In this document: in pieces, positions 44,798 through 53,055 of the stretch
Layout of the letters: the number at the start of each line of letters is the position of its first letter
Position numbering within the stretch: the stretch's first letter is position 1
NCBI RefSeq assembly: GCF_000317065.1
Contig: NC_019701.1
Location: forward strand, 2,137,001 to 2,201,000
Direction of reading: 5' to 3'
Source of the DNA: Pseudanabaena sp. PCC 7367
GTDB lineage: Bacteria > Cyanobacteriota > Cyanobacteriia > Pseudanabaenales > Pseudanabaenaceae
DNA length: 64,000 nucleotides
Made by a program: the position numbers and the translations under genes
The notes under the pieces: generated by a model
What the model was told of the DNA's origin: nothing
The model's input: only the letters and a program-made list of their open reading frames with translations
Databases searched by the model: none

Positions 44798-45433
44798 ATG
44801 AAACCCTTTCCATTATTCAGTTCTATTCTGGCGATCAGTTTGTCGATTGCCTCCCCTACAGCCGTATTTGCCCATGTTGGTCACGGCGATGAGTTTCAAG
44901 CAACAGGTGGTATCAATCGAGTCGAAGTAAATGCTGAGACCGACTCGTTCCTGGGCATCGAAGTTAAGCCAATTGAGCCAGCTACTGATGGCAGCAGTGC
45001 GGTATTCATCCCTGCTACGGCCATTGTAGATGTCGATGGTCAGCAGTTCGTATTTGTCGAATATGAAAATTTCTATGAGCCGGTAGAAATCTCCACAGGA
45101 GAGACACAGGGAGAACTAATTGAAGTTTTACAAGAATTATCAGTAGGAGAGCGGCTGGTAACCCAGGGTAGCCTCTCACTCTATGCGGAATCACGCAAAA
45201 CCCAAACCACTGATTCTGTAGTTGCAACAGATGGAGAGGAAATTATGAATGATTCAGTTCCTACACCAGTTGAAACTGAAATTACAGAGAATGATATAAC
45301 CCAAGATGGACTGGGACGAGGTTTGATTGCGGTTGGTGTTGGGGGCGCTGTATTACTAATTGGCGCAGGTGCGATCGTTGTGTTCACGTCTGGGAAGAAA
45401 AACAATCCCGCGCGTAATAACAGGGAGCTTTGA
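44798..45433 (+). CDS. Short HlyD/CusB-like periplasmic adaptor with C-terminal membrane helix
   Basis: A 211-residue protein with a signal peptide (1-26, ending VFAHVGHGDEF), GAGGAG ribosome site and ATG at 44798. Residues 45-130 match the beta-barrel/membrane-proximal part of RND adaptors: LGIEVKPIEP, AVFIPATAIVDVDGQQFVFV and SVGERLVTQGSL. The alpha-hairpin and lipoyl domains of full-length adaptors (usually about 400 residues) are absent. A transmembrane helix near 170-192 follows an acidic linker. Either a natural short form or a deletion derivative; there is no frameshift at the start. It lies 5 bp before the pump gene, so the two are co-translated. Confidence 0.75.
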   Translation: MKPFPLFSSILAISLSIASPTAVFAHVGHGDEFQATGGINRVEVNAETDSFLGIEVKPIEPATDGSSAVFIPATAIVDVDGQQFVFVEYENFYEPVEISTGETQGELIEVLQELSVGERLVTQGSLSLYAESRKTQTTDSVVATDGEEIMNDSVPTPVETEITENDITQDGLGRGLIAVGVGGAVLLIGAGAIVVFTSGKKNNPARNNREL

Positions 45434-45438
45434 TTTGA

Positions 45439-46074
45439 ATGTTTAACTCAATTCTCAATCAAACCCTTAAAAATTCAATTGCCCAGCGGTGGTTTATTGT
45501 TGTTTGTGCGATTGTGGTGGCGATCTGGGGCATAATCAGCGTTACCCAGATGCCCCTGGATGTGTTCCCTGAATTTGCGCCACCTCAAATGGACATCCAT
45601 ACTGAAGCAACTGGACTGGCACCGGAAGAAGTGGAAACTCAGATTACGGTACCAATTGAAAGCGTGGTGAATGGTTTGCCAGGAGTAACCAAGGTGCGAT
45701 CGTCCTCTCAGGTAGGACTATCGATGGTGCAGGTAGTCTTCGACCAGGATGCCGATATTTATCAAGCTCGCCAGGCAGTGACCGAAAGGCTCCAACAAGT
45801 TGCCAACCAACTGCCTGACGGAGTACACCCGCCGGAAATTTCGCCCCTGTTATCGCCACTGGGCACAATTTTGCAATATGCCTTTACTGTAAATGGCCAG
45901 GGACAAACCTCCATGATGGAGCTGCGTAGCCTGGTTGAAGTCACGCTCAGTAATCAGATCCTTTCCGTGCCAGGGGTCTCACAAATCACCATTTATGGCG
46001 GTGATGAACGCCAGGAACAGGTATTAATCGACCCAACCAAACTAGTGGATTGTCAGCTTTCAATTTGTGGGTAA
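45439..46074 (+). pseudogene. Heavy-metal RND efflux pump, 5' part (split by IS630-family element)
   Basis: First ~201 codons of a CusA/CzcA/NrsA-type proton-driven heavy-metal efflux pump. The first transmembrane helix (RWFIVVCAIVVAIWGIISV) is followed by the hallmark DVFPEFAPPQ and the porter-domain start (EVETQITVPIESVVNGLPGV). At 46043-46044 an IS630-family element interrupts it; the last ~10 codons to the stop at 46074 are IS sequence. Removing 46045-47263 joins this part in frame to 47264-49822, restoring K-L-E-A-L-N across the junction and a 1054-residue protein. The pump is therefore inactive in this sequence but only one excision away from intact. Confidence 0.92.
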
Positions 46075-46784
46075 AGTCGCTTAAGGCGAATACGAGCATC
46101 TGCAGTTGTGAATTGCCAATCTACCGACTTCTGCAAATGATTACGCTCAATGAACCAAGCTGATGTTTCTTGTTCAAGAGTTTCTCGATCTGGGATCCGT
46201 CGATCCAGACATTGTCGGGTTAGTGCAGACAGCTCGATTTCGGCAATATTTAGCCAACTTCCATGTTTGGGCGTATGGTGAATTTCTAGCCGTTCGACCA
46301 ACCGACGCGCAGTGGACGGAGCAAAGGCCTGATAGAGCGAGGCAAGTTTGTGAATGTTCAAATTGTCACATACCAAAATGACAGTCTCGCAATCGGCGTA
46401 GTCTTGTTCAAGTAAGCGTTGAATTTCGATCGCCCAATCAACTGAGGTTCTGCGTTCACTCACAACTGCTTTACGCCAACCGGCCAAAGGTTCTGTAAAC
46501 AAGAAAATATTAGCGGTGCCATTGCGCTCATATTCATAATCTACCAACTCTGGTTGTCCTGATTTAGCCGGCAATGGAATGCGTGTTTGTTTAACCAATT
46601 GCACCGGTTTTTCATCCATGCAAATTACCGGATGCTTAGAATCATAGGGTTGGTGATAAATCTCTAGTACATCTTCCATATGAGCAACAAAATCGGCATT
46701 TTGCTCAGGTGGAATCACATACTGTTGACGTAGATGTGGTTTCAGTTCGTTTTTTTCAGCACTTGTCGCACGGTCTCGTGACAA
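46053..46784 (-). CDS. IS630-family transposase, DDE catalytic part (orfB)
   Basis: DDE-type catalytic domain: the first Asp in CMDEKPVQLVKQTR, the second in LVCDNLNIHK and the Glu in HGSWLNIAEIELS. This is the IS630 pattern. It has no plausible start of its own; the frame enters from orfA by a -1 shift at the A7 run (46750-46756 on the complementary strand). The intact DDE triad suggests the element is still active. Confidence 0.9.
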   Translation of the reverse strand: MSRDRATSAEKNELKPHLRQQYVIPPEQNADFVAHMEDVLEIYHQPYDSKHPVICMDEKPVQLVKQTRIPLPAKSGQPELVDYEYERNGTANIFLFTEPLAGWRKAVVSERRTSVDWAIEIQRLLEQDYADCETVILVCDNLNIHKLASLYQAFAPSTARRLVERLEIHHTPKHGSWLNIAEIELSALTRQCLDRRIPDRETLEQETSAWFIERNHLQKSVDWQFTTADARIRLKRLYPQIES

Positions 46785-47185
46785 ATAGCTGGTACAATTT
46801 CTAACTCCACCGCTTTATCAGCAAGCAATCGCAATGTCCAGCGAGCATGACCAGCAGGTGGTTCGCTACAACGTAAGGCTATTAGCTTTGCCTCCGACTC
46901 TCCATCACATACGTGTGGTCGTGGCGCACTTTGGCGAGGTTTGCGTGCCAAGGCCGACTCTAAACCTCCTTCAATCAATCGTTGACGCAGGTTGGCTACT
47001 GTATTGCGATGGCAACTAAAGGTGGCGGCGGCTTCCGCATCTGTCCAGTTCTGGCCATTTATATCGATATTTAACAGAATGTTGGCATGTTTGATTTTAT
47101 AGGCGGCGGCCTTACCAGTAGACACAAGATTTTGCAGCTCTTCGCGCTCTTCCTTGCTCAAACGGACGATATAGCGTTTAGGCAT
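46742..47185 (-). CDS. IS630-family transposase, N-terminal DNA-binding part (orfA)
   Basis: Residues from MPKRYIVRLSKEEREELQNL include two helix-turn-helix segments (WTDAEAAATFSCHRNTVANL and GHARWTLRLLADKAVE) that bind the terminal repeats. The frame ends VLKKTN just past an A7 run, where a -1 slip continues into orfB as KNELKPHLRQQY. An alternative ATG at 47206 is in frame. Confidence 0.88.
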   Translation of the reverse strand: MPKRYIVRLSKEEREELQNLVSTGKAAAYKIKHANILLNIDINGQNWTDAEAAATFSCHRNTVANLRQRLIEGGLESALARKPRQSAPRPHVCDGESEAKLIALRCSEPPAGHARWTLRLLADKAVELEIVPAICHETVRQVLKKTN

Positions 47186-47263
47186 AATATACTGCTCGGA
47201 TAACATAGGTATAGTTTATCCATCTTTCCCTTAACTCACAAACCCAAGATTGACAGAACACTA

Positions 47264-49822
47264 GAAGCCCTGAATGTTTCGCTGACCGAAGTCACCAATG
47301 CCACCAGAGAAGCAAATGCCAATGCGCCCGGTGGCTTTTTGGTAGGTGGCGGACAGGAACTGTTAGTACGTGGTATCGGGCAAGTACAATCGATCGCTGA
47401 TCTGCAACAGTCCGTCGTTAAAGTCCAGAACGGTGAGCCTATCTTACTCAAAGATGTAGCAGAAGTAAGAACTGGGACAGCTTTGAAACGTGGTGATGCC
47501 AGCTTTAATGGCCAGCCTGCGGTGGTGCTCATGGTGAATAAACAGCCCGATGTCGATACACCCACCGTCACCAAAGCAGTAGAGGCGGTGATGCAATCTT
47601 TGCCGACTACCTTTCCCGCTGATGTGCAAGTAGCGCGTACCTTTCGCCAGGCTAATTTTATTGATTCTGCCATTCACAATGTCAGTTTTTCGCTGCTCCA
47701 AGGCATCATCATTGTGTCGGTGATCATGCTGTTGTTTTTGATGAACTGGCGCACAGCGATGATTACCCTGAGTGCAATTCCCATGTCTTTGCTAGTCGGT
47801 TTGATGCTGATGAAAGCGTTTGGTCTGGGAATCAATACCATGACCCTGGGCGGCTTGGTGGTAGCGATCGGCTCAGTGGTAGATGACTCGATCGTGGATA
47901 TGGAAAACTGCTATCGGGGACTGCGCACTAACCAGGCACAGGACAACCCAAAACACCCTTTTCAGGTGGTGTATGACACCTCCATTGAAGTGCGACTGGC
48001 AGTAATTTTCTCTACGGTGATTATCATTGTAGTGTTTGCGCCAATCTTTACTTTAACTGGCGTAGAAGGGCGGATTTTTGCACCAATGGGGGTAGCCTAT
48101 TTGCTTTCGATCGTGGCTTCTACCCTGGTAGCCATGACCCTTTCGCCAGCTCTGTGTGCAATTCTGCTGGCAAATCAATCTTTGCCTCAGCAAGGAACTT
48201 TCATTGCCCGCTTAAGCGAACGGTTATATCGTCCATTACTAAATCGATCGCTGCGATCACCCCAATTGATTCTAGGATTTGCGCTGGCCGCATTGGTTGC
48301 TACCTTGGCAATTGTTCCTTCCTTGGGACGTGTATTCCTACCTGAATTCCAGGAAAAATCGATGGTCAATTCAATGGTCTTGTTCCCAGGCGTTTCCCTG
48401 GACATGACCAATCAGGCAGGTAAGGCATTGGCTAAATCACTCCAGGATAACCCGCTGTATGAGTGGGTACAGGTGCGAGCAGGAAGAACCCCTGGTGATG
48501 CTGATGGTGCAGGTGTAAATATGGCACACGTGGATATAGAACTCAGTGATACGGCGCTAAAAGATCGAGAAGCCAGTATTAAACAACTACGTGAGTCATT
48601 TTTGGAATTGCCTGGTGTGGCACCCAACGTTGGTGGTTTTATTTCTCACCGTATGGACGAAGTATTATCTGGGGTAAGAAGTGCGATCGCCGTGAAAATC
48701 TTTGGTTCCGATCTAGCCGAGTTGCGCCGAGTTGGTAAGCAGATCCGCGATGTGATTGCACCAATTGAAGGGGTCGTGGATCTCCAACTTGAGCCCCAAT
48801 TGCCGATCCGTCAGGTGCAAATTCAGTACGATCGAATCGCTGCTGCTGAATTTGGTTTAAGTATGGCCGCAATTTCGGATGTGGTCGAAACAGCACTCAA
48901 TGGTCGGATTGTTTCGCAGGTGCCAGAGAATCAACAACTGATTAATATTGCGATCGGATTGGAAGAGTCAGCCCGTAATAACTTAGATGCGATTCGCGCA
49001 GTTCCAATCTCTACACCCACAGGCGAAATTATTTCACTGGGCACGGTCGCAAACGTAGACTATGGCATGGGTGCTAATGTCGTGAATAGGGAAGACGTAT
49101 CGCGCCTAATTGTGGTGTCTGCCAATGTGGCTGAGCGTGACTTAGGCAGCGTGGTAGGCGACATCCAGGCACAAATTAAACAAAATGTGCAGTTGCCCCA
49201 GGGATATTTCATTCAGTATGGTGGACAGTTTGAAGCGGAGCAAAAAGCCACTAACAATTTACTGGTGTTTAGCATTCTGGCAGCAATCGTCATTGCGGTA
49301 TTAATGTTTTTCTCGGTGAAATCTCTGCCAGCAACGATCGCAATCATGCTCAATCTGCCATTAGCACTGGTGGGCGGTATTGTCTCAATCTTACTAACTG
49401 GCGGTGTTATCTCGATCGCCTCTTTGATTGGCTTTATTACCTTGTTTGGGGTGGCGGTTCGTAATGGCTTATTACTGGTGGACAACTACAACAAAAAGTT
49501 TGCCCAGGGAATGCCACTTAGAAAGGTAATTATTAAGGGTTCGTTGGAACGAGTAAACGCCATCTTAATGACGGCTGTTACCTCTGCGTTGGGGATGTTG
49601 CCGTTAGCGATCGCCAGCGGTGCTGGGAATGAAATCCTGCAACCGTTAGCGATTGTGGTTCTGGGTGGTTTGTTTACCTCCACTGCATTAACGCTGTTAG
49701 TTATTCCTGCTCTCTATGCCAGATTTGGCAAGTGGCTAATTCCCAAGCCAACTACTACTAGCATTGAGAAACAATCTTATAAAGATGAATCTGCGAAGGT
49801 AGCGATTGGAGTAAAGCTCTAG
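47264..49822 (+). pseudogene. Heavy-metal RND efflux pump, 3' part (split by IS630-family element)
   Basis: Continuation of the pump from EALNVSLTEVTNATREANAN. It includes GGGQELLVRGIGQV and transmembrane helices 2-6 with the proton-relay region GGLVVAIGSVVDDSIVDMEN. The second porter loop (VNREDVSRLIVV) and the C-terminal helices through ASLIGFITLFGVAVRNGLLL follow. The stop at 49822 is followed by no other pump subunit, so an outer-membrane factor must come from elsewhere. Free-standing translation of this half would give a channel lacking helix 1. Apart from the IS the sequence has no stop or frameshift, so the insertion is recent. Confidence 0.92.
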
Positions 49823-49861
49823 CAGTCTATAGTCGGTTGAGTTGGATTAACTCAGGTATAA

Positions 49862-50104
49862 AAATATGGTAGTGCTATACAAGTTCTGACACTGTTTCTA
49901 GCGATCGTGTGGCGCTCCATTGCAGCTTCGCTAGCTTTACCCCTAGTTAGTGGTCAAGCAGAAGGATTCCTCTGGCTGCTAGATTTACGTCGCGGTAAAT
50001 TTGGACAGATTAACCTGGAGATGGTTTATCCATTTCTCAATGGTCTAGGACTTTTATTTTTAGCTGCAACAGGGATCAGTATGTGGTTACGATCGCCCCG
50101 ATAA
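49862..50104 (+). pseudogene. Small membrane ORF, possible PepSY-associated TM remnant
   Basis: The frame is open from the TAA before 49862 to 50104 and contains two hydrophobic segments (QVLTLFLAIVWRSIAAS and FLNGLGLLFLAATGISMW). The end GISMWLRSPR resembles the last helix of PepSY-associated transmembrane proteins. No good start codon or ribosome site is visible (GTG at 49907 is the only candidate). The rest of such a protein is missing, so it is read as a C-terminal remnant. Identification is tentative. Confidence 0.35.
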
Positions 50105-50129
50105 TTAATCTGGCGATCGAAGAGCATTT

Positions 50130-50636
50130 TTATGAATGCTCAGCAAAAATTCCTGTTGTTCCATCCTCTAAAAGAGTAAATACGGTATATGGCTCAACCC
50201 GATTACCAGATTCCATCCCAGGTGAACCGATCGGCATACCTGGCACTACTATTCCTTTAATGCCAGGCTTCTCATCCAGCAACCGCTGTACGTCTTCCGC
50301 TGGTATGTGTCCCTCAATTACATAGCCGGCCGCGATCGTGGTGTGACAGGAATACATTTCTGCTGGCACTCCATACTGTTGCTTAATTGCCTCTACATTT
50401 TCAGTAATTTCATCCTTAATCTGAAAACCCGCTGCTTCCATACGATCAATCCACTGCCCACAGCAAACACAGGTGGGAGTACGAAAAACTGTGAGTTTAT
50501 GGGTCGCCGAATGTGTCGAAGTAGATGAGACTGTTTGAGCTTGGGGTTTCAGGTTTGAAGCACAACTAGTCAAAACCATACTAGTTGTAACCAGACCCGC
50601 TGCTAAAAACTTGGTAGTAAAAAAACGTCGCTTCAT
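50130..50636 (-). CDS. DUF411 metal-binding lipoprotein-like protein
   Basis: 168 residues with an N-terminal signal ending in a lipobox-like LTSC (near residue 24). The DUF411 domain follows: VFRTPTCVCCGQWIDRMEAA, EMYSCHTTIAAGYVIEGHIP and GIVVPGMPIGSPGME. Its CxCC and SCHT elements suit Cu(I) binding, and DUF411 genes occur in bacterial copper operons. It is the last gene of the minus-strand copper operon. A role in periplasmic copper sequestration or delivery is inferred from context. Confidence 0.85.
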   Translation of the reverse strand: MKRRFFTTKFLAAGLVTTSMVLTSCASNLKPQAQTVSSTSTHSATHKLTVFRTPTCVCCGQWIDRMEAAGFQIKDEITENVEAIKQQYGVPAEMYSCHTTIAAGYVIEGHIPAEDVQRLLDEKPGIKGIVVPGMPIGSPGMESGNRVEPYTVFTLLEDGTTGIFAEHS

Positions 50637-50692
50637 CTGTAATTTATACCTTTAGATTCAAAATATTAACTGCTGATGTATATCTGGCGAGT

Positions 50693-50916
50693 TTAAATCG
50701 CCTGCCAGTTACGGCGATCGCGGCGTTGCCAAATTAAATAAGCAATTGCCCCCAGAAAACAACTCGAACAATCAGAGCATCGCCATTTTGAGTTAGTTGC
50801 CAAAGCAAATTGAGATGCAGCGCAGCCAGAGTGCCAAAAATTGTCAGCAACCAGAACTCTGTTTTCTTGGCATAGTCTTTAATTAGTTTTACTAACTCAG
50901 CAGGCACAACGGTCAT
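50693..50916 (-). pseudogene. Small two-helix membrane protein with apparent frameshift
   Basis: From the ATG at 50916 the product has a basic N-terminus and a transmembrane helix (FWLLTIFGTLAALHLNLLW), then stops at 50734. Adding one base in the run at 50756-50759 (TTTT on the coding strand) would continue the frame as VVFLGAIAYLIWQRRDRRNW to 50693. This makes a natural second helix plus basic end. So either a one-base deletion has truncated the gene or there is a sequence error. It lies between the P-type ATPase and DUF411 genes in the copper operon; function unknown. Confidence 0.5.
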
Positions 50917-50959
50917 AGTTGTAACTCTCCACTAGTTTGTAACTCAGCTAATTTAGAAT

Positions 50960-53026
50960 TTAAGTAAGCTTGGCGCGACGTAGCATCACCGCATTGATTG
51001 CCACAATCACAGTTGAAAAACTCATCAGCAAAGCACCAACTGCTGGTGATAAAACTATCCCCCATTTAGATAGCACTCCAGCAGCAAGAGGGATTGCCAA
51101 CACGTTATAGCCAGTTGCCCAGAAAAGGTTTTGAAGCATTTTGCGATAGGTCTTTTTGGCTAAATTTAAGGCTTTTACTGCATCCAGGGGCTCGTCATTA
51201 ATTAAAACCAGATCGGCCGATTCGATCGCCACATTAGTACCAGCACCGATCGCTAACCCCATATTTGCCTCCAATAGGGCAGCCGCGTCATTAATGCCAT
51301 CACCCACAAATGCGGTGGGAGCCTCTTTTCGTAATGCTTTGATCCGGTTCACTTTATCCTCTGGCAATACCCGCGCATAGTAGCGATCGATGCCCAAATC
51401 ATCGGCTACACTACGGGCTACGGCTTCGGCATCACCGGTAATCATCACTGCCTTCACATCCATTTGATGCAGGCGATCGATGGTAGCGCGGGCTCTTTCT
51501 CTAACCTGATCAGCCATCGAAATAACTGCGATCGCTTGGTCTTTGTCCATTAGCACTACGGCACTTTCGCCGCGATCGTCAGCTTTGGCTAATCCTGCTT
51601 GCAAGCTATCTGGTAATTTCAAGTTTTGTTCCTTTACCCATTCAGGGCGACCCAGACGATAGGTTTGGCCATCAACTTGCCCTTCTACTCCCTGGCCAGT
51701 GACAGTCTGAAAGTCTTTCATTTTAGGCAAATCAAGCTCATACTGATTCGCAGCTTCTACAATCGCCTTAGCTAGGGGGTGCTCAGAAGCGGTTTCTAGG
51801 GCTGCGGCAACGGCTAGTGCTTGTTTTTGCTGTATTTTGGCAACTGTAATATTCTGCACACCAAACTTACCCTTAGTAAGAGTTCCAGTCTTATCAAAAG
51901 CCATAATTTTAATATCTTTGGCTCGTTCTAGGGCATCCCGATTCCGCACTAGAATCCCATTTTTAGCGGCTAGTCCAGTAGAGTTAGCAATTACCAGAGG
52001 GATAGCCAGACCCAAAGCATGGGGACAGGTAATCACCAGCACCGTCACCGCCCGATTGATCGCAAATACTAAATCATTGATAGACAGCCAGACCACGAAA
52101 GTAAGCGAGCCCGAAGCGATCGCCACCAAGGTGAGCCAATAGGCTACTTTGTCTGCAAGTGCCTGGTAACGACTGCGAGAGGATTGGGCTTCTTCCACCA
52201 GCCGCATGATTTGACTGATCGCCGTATCATTTCCAATTCGGTTTACTTTAACCTGCACCGAGCCTTCAGTATTGACCGAGCCTGCTACAACCTCATCTCC
52301 CACCTTTTTAGAAACTGGCTTTGATTCCCCGGTCAAAAAAGATTCATTAACATTGGTGTTACCTTCGATCACCTCACCATCATTAGGAATCTGTTCACCA
52401 GGACGGATTAAGATCACATCCTCAACCTGAATCTGATCGACAGGTATATCTTGAATCTCTCCATCTCGGATTAAGTGGGCTTCGTTGGGAACCAGACTTG
52501 ATAATTCTTGCAGTGCTTGACTTGCCCCCTGTACTGAGGCCATTTCTACCCAGTGCCCCAACAGCATAATATCGATCAGGGTGGCCAACTCCCAGTAGAA
52601 GGGTTTGCCTTCCAATCCTAAAGACACGGCCAGGCTATAGATAAACGCCACTGAGATCGCCAGGGCAATCAGTGTCATCATGCCGATCTTGCTCTGAAAT
52701 TCATGCCAAGCCCCTTGGATAAACACCCAGCCACCATAGAAGTAGATGACAATGCCAAAAAGTGGGCTAATCCAGACGGAGCCGGGGAATGAAACAGCTT
52801 GATAGCTCAACCAATCCTGAAGCTGTTGGGAGAAGTAAAGAATCGGCAGAGTTAGAACTAGCGATCCAAAAAAACGTTGCTTAAACATCTCAGGACTGTG
52901 ACCTGCATGTTTATCATGACCACCATGATCATGGGAATCATGATTTTGATGATGCGCATGGCTATGGTGTTGGCGATCGCTGCCATGATCATGCTTCATC
53001 TGGTTGTGGGAATCTGATTCCGACAT
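50960..53026 (-). CDS. CopB-type (P1B-3) heavy-metal P-type ATPase with His-rich N-terminus
   Basis: A 688-residue ATP-driven metal exporter. The N-terminus (1-48) is a His/Asp-rich metal-binding tail. The membrane helix 6 motif is CPH (Cys334-Pro-His336), which marks the P1B-3/CopB group associated with Cu2+ or Ag+ export rather than the CPC of CopA. The phosphorylation site is Asp378 (FDKTGTLTKG). FLTGESKPVSKK (actuator), ASEHPLAKAI (nucleotide domain) and VGDGINDAAAL (hinge) are all intact. The ATG at 53026 has GAGAGG before it; the frame opens from a TTG 12 bp upstream. It lies 30 bp after the multicopper oxidase stop, in the same operon. Confidence 0.95.
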   Translation of the reverse strand: MSESDSHNQMKHDHGSDRQHHSHAHHQNHDSHDHGGHDKHAGHSPEMFKQRFFGSLVLTLPILYFSQQLQDWLSYQAVSFPGSVWISPLFGIVIYFYGGWVFIQGAWHEFQSKIGMMTLIALAISVAFIYSLAVSLGLEGKPFYWELATLIDIMLLGHWVEMASVQGASQALQELSSLVPNEAHLIRDGEIQDIPVDQIQVEDVILIRPGEQIPNDGEVIEGNTNVNESFLTGESKPVSKKVGDEVVAGSVNTEGSVQVKVNRIGNDTAISQIMRLVEEAQSSRSRYQALADKVAYWLTLVAIASGSLTFVVWLSINDLVFAINRAVTVLVITCPHALGLAIPLVIANSTGLAAKNGILVRNRDALERAKDIKIMAFDKTGTLTKGKFGVQNITVAKIQQKQALAVAAALETASEHPLAKAIVEAANQYELDLPKMKDFQTVTGQGVEGQVDGQTYRLGRPEWVKEQNLKLPDSLQAGLAKADDRGESAVVLMDKDQAIAVISMADQVRERARATIDRLHQMDVKAVMITGDAEAVARSVADDLGIDRYYARVLPEDKVNRIKALRKEAPTAFVGDGINDAAALLEANMGLAIGAGTNVAIESADLVLINDEPLDAVKALNLAKKTYRKMLQNLFWATGYNVLAIPLAAGVLSKWGIVLSPAVGALLMSFSTVIVAINAVMLRRAKLT

Positions 53027-53055
53027 AGTACCTCTCAAAATTTAGTTATGCATGA

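Larger units (their letters stand above)
46045..47261 (-). mobile_element. IS630-family insertion sequence (1217 bp)
   Basis: Flanked by the dinucleotide TA on both sides (46043-46044 and 47262-47263), the target duplication of IS630/Tc1 elements. The terminal inverted repeats are imperfect: GTGGATTGTCAGC... at the left against GTGTTCTGTCAAT... read inward from the right, 18 of 28 positions alike. It carries two overlapping minus-strand transposase frames. It lies opposite in direction to the interrupted efflux gene. Confidence 0.92.
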
